From: Plakobranchus ocellatus
Taxonomy: Eukaryota; Mollusca; Gastropoda; Plakobranchidae
DNA length: 43,604 nucleotides
Assembly: GCA_019648995.1 (NCBI GenBank)
Contig: BLXT01007988.1
Coordinates: 477,396-520,999, forward strand
Reading direction: 5' to 3'
A program made the position numbers and the translations under genes. Under the pieces are notes generated by a model that searched no databases, had not been told where the DNA came from, and saw only the letters and a list, made by a program, of their open reading frames with translations. Below, in pieces: positions 13,510 through 25,500 of the stretch (the first letter of the stretch is position 1; each line of letters opens with the position of its first letter).

Positions 13510-16500
13510 CTGTTGAGACATAAAGCAGCAAAAAGTAATCTTGTAAGAGAAAAAAATATTCACGTAGCAACACACCTTTTTAGCTGATAATTGAACATAA
13601 AAAAAATGTGTGAAGCATCAATATCTTTAAAAAGCTTTTTGAATGATTAGCTGCAAAGAAATAAGCTTACAGCTGAATTTTCCTGCGTTATCGTTGCTGA
13701 ATTCAAAGGGGAACACAATTTTTCATTGTAGCTTTTTAACAAAGTAAAAACCCCAAAAAATCAGATCATCTTCTCCACACAAAGACTTCACAGATTTGTC
13801 TCTGTCTTTTTCTTCCTCTTCAAGCTCCAAACTTGAAGCAGACATGGGAGATCGTGCTCTGCAACTGGTCTCTGTACTTGGAAGCTGCCAAGGAGTTCAA
13901 GAAATTCCTCTCACCCATCCCCTTAACTTTTCTATATGAGATTTTGAATATCTTTCATACTGACATGACAGAGACATATAAAACCTGTTAAAAATTATTT
14001 TATCAATAAAACAGAGAAAGGACATTTTACCAAACGGAATATCTGGCTTGAGACCAGTTCACATGAGTCAGAAATCCCATATTGAACCATATAAATCATT
14101 GGTACAGCCAGAAATTGTATTGGATAAGCTTTGCAACAGTGAAAAGTGAATAGGGATAAAGTGATGCTGTGCCATGCTATGGAGTTTTCACTCAATTTTT
14201 TTTTTTTTTCCCAAAAAGTGTTGCATGCAATATCAAACCCATTAAGACCTGTCTCAAAACGCATACAGCCAAGTCCAGTAATTTCAAAGTTACTGAGATA
14301 TAACAAAAAAAAAAAGGTATTTGTATTATTCAAAATATTAATTATAAAGATAAACAGGGAAACAAAAAAAACCACACCTATTATGAATGTTTTACAAGAG
14401 TAGTAACAAAGACAATCCCTTTGATTTTCTATTGCTATACATTGACTTGATAGTCCATGCTTTTCAGTACAGAAAAAATTGACAAGATGACTTTGAATTG
14501 ACAAGATCCTTTGACCAGTCTTCAATATAACCACTATTTTATCTATATTTTAAAGAGAAAATTAATCTGTAAAATTTAAGGAGTTTCAAAATAACCAAGA
14601 ACTCGAAGTACATGGATGCAAATTATTTCGACTTGATTACACAAGGTACATTACCTGGTGGAAGTGGGTATCCTAGTTCAGTTGCTGTTAAATAAAACCT
14701 TTCGTACAGTTGAAACAGCTCATACTCTTCATCTGACCCAAAGTCTTGACTGTGAAAAAAAAAAAAAAAAAGAAAAGAAAAATACAAATCTCATGAGTAA
14801 ACACATATAATTTACTATGACATTGAAAACAGAAATTCCCTTTTTAAATTTTTTTTAAAGAATCTTTCATTTTATATTATAATGTTTACTTGTCTTGAGC
14901 AAAAAAAAAATGTAATTAAACTACTATACAAATTCTAATATAAACACTACTTTGCAGTTGTAATTCATGTAGGAAATTACTGTTCAATACCTGGAGAGCA
15001 CAACTACTTTTTTTTAGCTTAGCGCTTTAGGAATTATAAAAGAGGTAAGTATAAACAGCTTATCATAACCATTATCTAGAGTATAGCTGCCAACCTTGGG
15101 TGATGATAACCAAGCATACCAGAACAACAGTCAAACAAGTATTCTAGATTAAAAGGTGAAAAGATTCTCCAGAAATGGATTTTCATGTCCATAACCATGG
15201 TGGTCTGTATGCATATTGTTTTACCCATGCTTTATGTGTGGACAGTGCCTGGCCCTCATTAATATTTCAGAGTGGATGTGTATCAAATTCAAAAAGATTT
15301 TAGTGTAATGTAAGATGATATTAAGGAGAGAAATCATTTTAAATGTGTTTATACAAGACAGATGCATAAGCATCTCCTGGATCCCAAAAACATGGATTTC
15401 AAGTCCAAAACTGGGATGCCTGGGGTAAAATCTTGAGTAACAAGATAGGGCTGGTAGCTATGTAACAGATTTACGAAATATTTTGGAGATTGGACTGCAC
15501 ATCTATCTCTACTTACTACATGAATGCTACCTTTGAATTTCATTATCACTGGATTATACGCTGGGGTTTTATGTAAGTATAGATAAATTGATAAAATGTA
15601 GGCCCTTACAGATTTGGCAACAGGCGATCTTCTAACTCATGACTCAAATGGTTTCCCCTCAGACTCCAGATCAGTCGGCAGAGCTGACGTGAAACTTTTG
15701 CCTGGCAATAGAGATATTCTCTGGCAACATTGTTAGCCTTTGAGCGTGATTCTTTGCATAGGTAGCGGAATAAATGCTTGCTGAGAAGGTCTTCTGTCTA
15801 TTTAAAAAAAAAAGAAAGAAAAAAAACTTTTCAAATGGAAAAAAATTAAAAACAAGGATCTAGATCCAGAGATCTATCTCAAATTTGATAATAAAAATAA
15901 TTAAATTGACCACAGCACTTCTTTTTTTTTTTTAATGTATTCATTTTTCTAAAAATGTATGTTACTTGTGACTCAAATAATTTAAAGATCTTTTGTAAAT
16001 TTTTTCGCTAAAAATTTGAATACTAAGAATTTTTCTTTAAAATTAGCTTCAATAAGAATAAATATCTCTATAAACAGGGGTGCCCTCTGCCCTTGAAAAA
16101 AAAAAACCTGACCTTTTCGCATGACTCTGAATACTTTGAAAACAAACATGCATGCACAATAAAAAGTGAACAAACAAAACCATGACAATAAAGGAGCCGA
16201 AACTTCGCAAAAAAGACAGAAGTGCGGGTAAAAACGGAGAAAAGACATCCCTGTATAAAAAAAATAATCATTTTTCACTTGATTTGATCCGTTTATAGTT
16301 TTAAAAATTATTAAGAAGATACCTACAAAAAGAAAAAGAAAAAAAACAAACATCAACAAAAGACAAACCAGCATAGATAGGCGTCTCTTGAAAATAGTGG
16401 ACTCCTGGGCTATTCTAGTCTGCAAGAAGAGAGGAGTGGGCCCAAGCACTTGCTCTAATCTGCTAATGCGGCCACTGATGGCACCTTCGCCTCCCACAAA

Positions 16501-19500
16501 CCCTGCCACTTCTGCCACAGCTGCCTGCGCAGATTGTTGCTGCTGCTGCTGTTGCTTTTTCCATAGAGATGCTGGTATTTCTGTGAGCTTCATGGTGTAG
16601 ACACCATCGAAGAAAGAGTCCTCCACGTGCATAGCATCCCACATCGTCTGCCAAAAATTGGATTATAGCAGAAAAGATATAAACACTGCAAACCAAGTCT
16701 GATCATTCTCTTCATAAGTCAGATAAGTCAGCACAAAATTATTGCCCATATCAATTTTTTGAAACATTGGTGGAACAAGTAAAACTGAGAGCAACAAAAC
16801 TTAATCATAATAAGTTAAATTATACAAGATTACCAAGACATATAAATGCTTTTCATTGGGGGGGGATTATATTCAAGAAAAGGTTGAAAGACCCAAAAAA
16901 TTTACATATGAAAATAAAAAACAAAACAAAATAAAAACCTATCAAACTTTTTAAAGTTATACAACTAACAAAGAAAAAAAAAAGATAACAAAAAGAAGAG
17001 AAAAAAAGAAAAGAAAAAAAAAATCAACATGTTACATATTGACTGAAACTTACCTTCCCTGATGCTTCCTCCATCTCGGCTTGCCTGTAGAAACGCATCA
17101 CATTAGTGTGGGAGAAGCGAGGTGCTAGTGGTTCAGAGTGGCGCATTTTCAGCCTGCGAACCAGCACATCCCAATAATTATCTGGCGGACGCTTCACTAC
17201 ATCACGGCTTGGTCTTCTATTGAGGTCAACCAATTCCAGGTTGAGGTATGAAACATGAGCCATACGCTCACCCAGTGGGCCCTGCGCAAAGATAAAACAA
17301 ATGCATGGTTCCATGTTAAGACTATCTTCCCTTAAAAATAAAAATTAACAGCAAATAGTTTTGCCCACAGACAATTAAAATGCTTCAATACTGCTGGTGA
17401 CTTTAAAAGAGAGTCAGACGTTTGATGAAAAATGGATAAAAAAGTACATGCTATTTGCTGATGACTTTAAAACAGAATCAGAAATTTGATGAAATAGATA
17501 AGAGTAAAAGCTATTTGTGTGAATTGTAGCAAATAAACTATTCTGCCACAAACACCTATCTTACAGCTAATTAAAATCACCAAAGCTATGAGTATTTTGA
17601 CTTTTTTGGAACAATTTTCCTCACCTAAATAATTGGCTTAAAAAAAATGTGTCCATGTATGTATGTGTGCAAATATGTGTTGCCCTTGTTTTATATATAC
17701 AGGCCATTGGTGGTTGGACTAATACTTAAACTTGCAACAGATAAAACCCTGCAGAGCAGATCTCAGAGTGGTTTAGCTAACCATTAGCTAGCTAAGCCAA
17801 TTTCTAAGCCAATTAGATAGCTCAATTTCTGTTCACCCAGGTCGTTTGAATAGATTTCGATTTTAGATTTAGATAAGATTATAGACACTTAAACTTGGGA
17901 AAATATTGAGGTAAAAACTGACCATGTAAGGGCATGGAAGAAAACAAACAACCACTTCCACAAAGCAAGTAAGAATAATTTAAAAATATTTCTCTCAATG
18001 TAAAGAGGAGCAATTTAGAAATATTCAACTTAAAGCAGAAGTCAATAATTTAGAGAGCCCAGTTTTTAACAGCATTTTTTTTTATTTCGCTTTATTTTTA
18101 AGGCATTTTATAATGGTATATAAAAAGTTAGTCTTTACTTTACCTTCTCAAATTGACCTCTGAGAGTCTGGATGGATGTGAAGGAGAGAAGATTGAGTAC
18201 CTCTCTGTCAACTTGTTTCTTCATTTCAGCAAAAGTGGAAGCTGGATGGTAAATAAAAACACAAGAGTTCAGCAGCTGTATAAAACCTTTTGTAATTAAC
18301 AAAAAAAGACTTAGATTGATAAATAAAAACACCCCAACTTTTGGAATGAACACAAAAATACTACACAGATAATTTTAAAAAATATCCCAATTTTTTGTAG
18401 TGATAAAAATATCCCAATTTTTTGTAGTGATAAAAATATCACTAGTTTGATAAATAAAATATCCCACCGTTTTCGTAATGAACAAAAAAAGACTAGATTG
18501 GTTCATAAAAACATCTCAGTTTTTTGTAATTTGCAACAAAAAAAAAGTAGATGAAAAATGAAAACATAAAGTTTCATAGCCAAATCAAACCCACTGTTTT
18601 ATAAAAAGCAGAACGGACTAACATATAATAATCAAAAGGGAGTAAATGAAAAAATAAAAACAAAGTTTCATAGCCAGATTAAACCCACTGTTTTATAATA
18701 AACACAACAGACTTACATGAAAAATGTTCACTCAGGCACATTCAATCCTTGAAACATCAGCAGAAATTTCTAGCTTTTCCTTTTCAAAAAAAGATTTTTC
18801 AAAGAGTGCAGTATTATGTAAATAAAAAAGAAAAAAAAAAAATGTACCGTGTTACATCGAAGTTTGTTATAAGTCTTACCTACAAGATATTCTGTAAAAA
18901 AAATGTATTGCGTTACATCGAAGTTTGTTATAAGTCTTACCTACAAGATATTCTGTAAAAAAAATGTATTGTGTTACATCGAAGTTTGTAATAAGTCTTA
19001 CCTACAAGATATTCTGTAAACATATTGTTGACCTCTGAGCTAGTGAGGTTGTCGCACAAAACTTCAAACAGCTGATGGGGATGAGAAAGATTGGAAGGGG
19101 AGGAAGGGAAGGAGTAGGTGATTAAGAGATTTTTTAAACAGATATGGAGAATTTATTTGAAATTTTAAGCTGAATTGGAACATAAAGCGACAAATACAGA
19201 ATTATAAAATGATACAAGCACATAAACCATCAATGTCATTTAAAAAAAAACAACAAAAAAACCAATCAATATAAAAATTGTTCATGACTAAATTTCAAAA
19301 TGAAGATTAACTTAAAATCAGGACTTATTTTACAAATTTGGAAGACAACACATTTTGTTTTTACTGCCATATTGTGAAAATTTAACCAAAACATTTAACC
19401 ATGTCTCAACCCCCCTCAAAAACGAATGAAATAGTAAAATTTCATTGGCCATCTTATGAATTATTGTAAAGCTTGTTCATCTAAAAAATTCATCAATTCA

Positions 19501-22500
19501 TTCCTCCAACAAAATCATTTTTTCCCCGTATATTCTGAAGATAAACGTAGGGTTTATAAAATTTGAAAACATCAAAATCTCTGTACTCATCACTCAAGCA
19601 ATTGATGCGAGTTCATAAAACTAAGTGTGAAAGTTACACCATAACCAAAAAAACCAAGATATGGAAAAAACATACATCATTTGTTTTCTTTTTAAAAGGC
19701 AAAATGGGTCCCTATGGTAGAGAATCGTTAACCTCTTAATGGCATATGGATTTCTATGGTGGACAACCATTACCTTCTTAATGGCATATGTATCTCTATG
19801 GAAGAGAATTGTTACCTTCTTAATCGCATATGGATCTTTATGATGGAGAATAAGGTAGTGCAAAATGGCCAGTCTCGTCTGCCAGTAAGACTTGCGGAAG
19901 CTGTCTACCATAAGGTCGACATTCATCACCAGCTTCATGAGGCAGCCACTACGGTAATCATAGAGGTGTTGAGCTACATAGAAATGGGTGAAAAAGATGG
20001 ATTATTTAAAGGAATCATCTTTTCATTTTTCCAATTTCGTTTCTTGTTTTACACCTTCTAAATTTCTTGTAACACTGAAGCACAGGATTATTTTTCTAAA
20101 CTGAACTGTACTTTATTTCTACTAGGCTGAAATCAGGATTACTCAGTTGAGATGTGATCAGAAGTTTAGTTGTTTCTCTTTCTCCTGCTCCACCCCTTTT
20201 CTTTTTCTCTGTCCAAAACATTGCTGTCTGCAGACAAATTGCTTTAGTTTGTTTTTTCTTAATTCATCAAAAAAAAAAAAGGATCAAATTGTGAATGCTT
20301 ACACCAATGAAATAACTGAAAATTGTGAACCCTATGTTTAAACTATGAGCAAAGCTATATATATAGATACCAGTAGAGCCTGACTCCCGAAAAAAACTCT
20401 GGCAAGGCAGCAGAGTTTTCATTGTTGTGCATGCTTCAGAAAAAATTGGATAGACTGTAGGCATTGATTGTGATTGGTCAGTGGCGGTGGATGGAGATGT
20501 GTCGTTTGACCGTGACTCATCCAGAATGGTTGTCTGCTCCTCGTTTGTTGCCTGTTGTTGAACTCTAGTAGCTTCAGCCTGACTAGCATCGGGCAGATCT
20601 TCAGACTGGCCAGGAGAATCTGTAAAGGCCTCAGTTGCCAGCACTGGTTCGTCTGGGCTGGCGAGTTGGTCTGTAATTGCTTCTTCCCTTTGCTCAGGAT
20701 CCGATGCAGACAAATTGGGTAGGCTGCTTTCTTTAGTAGCCTGTTGGCTTTCTTCTTCATCCCCAATGTTAAATCTAAAAAAAAAAAAATAATATTTTTT
20801 CAAATTAAAGCCAATATAAATGCAAGAAAATGAGGATTAAAACACATATCCCGCATGAAAGAAAAAAAAAAAAAATTTACAGTATAATCTAACAATGCAA
20901 AGATCTACCCCAGATTGTTTGAGATATGAGCTGAAGCTGACCACAATGAGAGCTTTTAAAATCAGAATAATAATAGTTGGGGTACTTTTTCAAAGTGAAT
21001 GTTTGATATAGTAAAATTAATGCAGTTATGCATTAGAATTTGAATCAATCTAAAACCACCTAAAAGACAAAACCAATATAACAAGCAATAATTAAGACAT
21101 AATTAAAATCACCACTGATTTTTTTTTTTTTTCAGGATGAAATTATTCCTACCCTTATCTTTTTTAAACATTAAAGAGTAACAAAAACAACTCCCTTTTG
21201 TACTGTCTTCAAAAAGAGACATGCAACATATATAGTTTATATATAGATATATAAAAAAAAAAATTAATCTTACTTGACAGCCATATGCTTGGTTGAGGTG
21301 GCAGCGAGCTCAGGTGTCAAGTTAGGTATCATCTTGTAATCTGATTAAAGAGTTCAAAATTGAGATTTCCTGGAGTAAAATTAAGCTTTTTTATTTTTCT
21401 CAAGCTGATATCTAAAAATAATTATGAGGAAAAAACATAAAAGCACCAAAAATACGGCAACGCCAGAAAAACATTCATTACCAACCTGCAAGATATGCAT
21501 GAAGAGTCTTTTATTCCCCTGTATTCTATATCCATTTGTGCATTTTGAAGAATAAAATTTTGTTGATATCTTAATTAAAACTGCATTTATGAAATTTTAA
21601 GGGAAAAAATTGTGTCAAAGTAACCATCTACTTTTCTTTTTATTTACAAAGGTATAGCATTAAAATAGTGCAGGCAAGCTCATACAGATTTTCTAAGATA
21701 GCCATACAAAATATCTGACTCTTGGACTTATGGCTTTTTTCTTCTCAGCTTTAAACTATCTACACATTAAAAATTTACCTAATAAGCAATAAGTTTTTCA
21801 ACTTTCTTTGTCCATATCAACTGCAACTATTACAATGAACATAGAAAACTAAAAATTAAAAGATTGAAAATGATTTTAAAACAAACAAAAAAAAAAGCAA
21901 TTTCTAAAATTTGCCTCTCAGTTTTCTAGAAATGGTTACATCGCACCCTCTACTAATCACTATAATGTTATAAAGATTTCATACATACTGACACAAAATA
22001 TGAACAAACAATCATTACCATGAAGTAAAAGATGATGGCAGGGTTCAAAGGTTGGCGAGACATTGAGCAAATGGACAAAATAGCCAGGTAGCATCACTAC
22101 AAGGTAACTCCCTGCCACATAAATGTTTTAAATACGACAAATGTAAGTTTATTTGTATACTGCAGAGGATTTACATAAAATGGATAAAAAAAGTTAGCAA
22201 TTACTCATGAAATAAGTTGTTTATTTTATTTTGTTTTCTTACTGGCTCATAGAAAGATTACATTCTAAAAAGTTAAATAACATTATGTAGGCTACATTTT
22301 ACTAACAAACCACTTAAGTTCTTTTTCTTTTTTCAACATGACAATAGCACACGGTTATGATCTAATTAAGCCTTTGTTTTCAATTTTTAGAAAGATTACA
22401 TTCTGAAATCTTAAACATTCTACATATGCTAAATTTCACTAACAAACCAATTGAGTTCATTTTTTTTTTTAATCAAGACAACAGCATACAATTATGATTT

Positions 22501-25500
22501 AGTTAGGGCTTAGATTTCAATTTCACCCACCTAGCCACGAAAACACAAGCCGTTTCTGCATGGCAACATGCCTTGGCAAGTTTGACACACACCCATACAG
22601 TGTTTTAGCTGTGAAGGGACAACACTTAAGAATGTAATCAGGATGGAAAATTAAACATAAATATAATATCTGAGATACAATATTCTAGCTATCAACATAA
22701 GGATGAAAATCACATGGAGATATATTACTTAAGCTATGATACAGATAAAAAAAAAAAACAAACGAGCAAATATGTTAGCTCTGCACACAATAATAAAAGA
22801 TAAGAAAAATTGGATAAAATAACTTTCTGCCACCTACAAAGCTAGCTGACCATCTAGTTTCTTGATTACACAATAACATATGAAAAACTTTTTGCTTACC
22901 ATGGTGAACCATGCTGATGTAATATTCAATATCCTGGCAGTCTGTAGGAGCCTGATAGAAATGCAGTATACAGAAAAGATTGACCAAAAAAACAATCACA
23001 CAAGTTGGACCATCGATCAAAAACTAGAGAACGACACTTATAGAAAGATAGACATATCTGAGAGAAGACTGGCAAAAAAGCTGTGAAAACAGAGCTGGCT
23101 ACATTTAGCAAATGTTTAGAAAAAAGAAAGTGAATGACCATACCCACCATGAGGTGAGCTTTCTGCGGCTAAAACAATATAGTATATTATTTCTTAAATT
23201 GAACCGCTGGATAATTTTACCAGCAGAAGGTAACAAAATTATTGAGATTTTCAGGATAGAGTATAAATATGGTTTCTGAGGATAAAGTCAAAAGACGGCC
23301 ACCACTCATGAATTAGCCAGTCTCCCTCGGTTTCCTCTTTTAAATACTTGGAATAGCATAGCTTCTGTAGAAATTGTCTCTTTGTGTGTATATGTATGTG
23401 TATTTTTTTTTGAGGGGGGAAGGGAGAATAAGGCATTAAATTTCATAGATCTGTCAGTCATTTTCTTAAAAAAAAATATATATATTTCATTACTAACGGT
23501 TTTATTCCTTTTTTTTTTTATAATAGGAGTGATCATTCCTCTGTGTTTGGTCTTTAAAATGTCACCGCTTATGATTCACACATTAACTTTCTGTCTATGC
23601 CACTGCAAAGACATTTCATTTTCAAATACTTATAATACTTATTCTAAGTAGTTTTGTTTCACATTGTCTCATGTTTTCTAGATTTCCCTTTCCCATCTCT
23701 TTATCTACCGTCAATGAAAATTCATTACATAAAGTTACAGACACTTATTCAAGTTTCCCCATTAGCACTATAGATTTTTACTTCACCTGTGGCATAGCCT
23801 TGGCCCTTGGCTCTGTGATAAGTTTGTGGTAACACAAGCAAAATGTCCCACTAGTCTGGGTGAGCACTGCAACATTCAAAGTCAATTCTGTGGGAACGTA
23901 GGGATCAGGGGAGGAAGGGAAAGAAGAAGGGGAAAAAAGATTAATCAATGTAGCATAAGACTGAGATTACTTTTCAGTATTCTACTTTAAAATAAAAAAA
24001 AATCCGAGGTCAAAATTAAACATTCCAAAATAAAAACTCTTTCGAAAGGTTAACAATGAAAATTATTTAGTCTTGAGCAACTTTTGAACAAATCACAATT
24101 TAAATATATCCTACTTTTATGAACTGATAATAATTTTATTAATAATTTTGCTGAGCTTTACAATAGTGAAAACTGGATGCTGATATGTTGAATATGGACC
24201 AAGATATATTCATTATACAAATGTCTTAAGTGGAAATGATTTACTTTCAACATCTTTCACTCAAAATGGTCGCTTGTAACTTTTACCTCTCAGCTAGAGT
24301 AAAATTGTTTTCAATAGACACACGCAAGTTTAAAGACTAGTCAATGCCTTCTACTGCTTTCCTTAGTTGCCAAGTTTGAAGTTTCAAGAACAAGAAAAAG
24401 GAAATTAAAAGAGCTGTTTTCCCCCAGGCATCAGTTGTAAAGATGACAGAGTAGGCGGTGTTTTAGTTACTAGCAATAAACACTTGCAAACCTAAAACCT
24501 ATCTCATGGATTTACCTGGTATTCCTGGATGCAAGGGGATGTCTCCATAATGAGGTCTGAAAAGGTTTCAATAAATAATTTAATATTGTTTATTAAATGT
24601 TTGTTGTTATTTAGTATTGTCAATAAAAATTTCTGTGGAAAAGAGTATTGAAAAATAGTTTTAAAGAGGTAAGGAAAATATATGTGAAAGAAAAATACAT
24701 TTGGAACAATCATATATTATTTTGGTAAATTGAGCAGAGAAATGACTATTAAAACATTTATAAGACTTCGGTGATGTGGCTAAAACAAACTAGAATCTTA
24801 TTTCTCCAGCTAAACAACTTGCAAAAGTTAAAAAATAATGCTATTTAACATTATCTATTTATTTAACATTTTCTCTCATTCATTTTTTTACACACTCACA
24901 TACACACAACACTATTTTAAACATTAGATTATTTTTTAAAAAATAAAGAATACTCACTTATCAGCAGTTCTAATGTATGGGAAAGGAAAATTTATGGGGA
25001 CATCAATCTGAGAAGAGAAAACCAAAAGTGTTAGATGCGTTAAAAAAAAACTACCAGACATCTTCAAATATTGTTTTATATGAGCTGATGGGAATTACTT
25101 GTGTGCTGTAGAGGTGCCATTGTTTATTATTTTAAAAAGGCAAAAAGGCAAATCAAAATCCTGATATAAAAAGTTTTTCAAGCACCTACATTTCACACAT
25201 GGCTAGAGTTTTCACTTTTACACTCCATGGCACCTCTATCATTTTACCCTATGCTATCAGCACAAGGATCATTGCATAGAGTGTACAATTGAAGAATCCT
25301 TCCTTACAAAGCTTTGCACCCTTAAGTGCTGGATTATTTCAGTAAACTCAAAAAGACACAAAACTACATACCAGGCCTTCGTATTTTCCCCTTGAATAGA
25401 ACTGAATAGTTGACATTTTTTGTTGCACACCATCAACACCCGCACCATTACCAACTGCCGCACCGCTGCCACCATCTGCTCGCAAGTTCTGGATGAAGTG

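Noticed and set aside
13995-14534. Longest single ORF in the window (179 codons, minus strand)
   Set aside because: It lies entirely in GSAP intron 23, is rich in Phe/Leu from T-runs, and has no recognisable motif or splice signals; exons 23 and 24 join in phase without it.
16388-16600. Plus-strand Cys-rich ORF
   Set aside because: Antisense shadow of GSAP exon 21; the Cys run is the complement of the polyQ codons.
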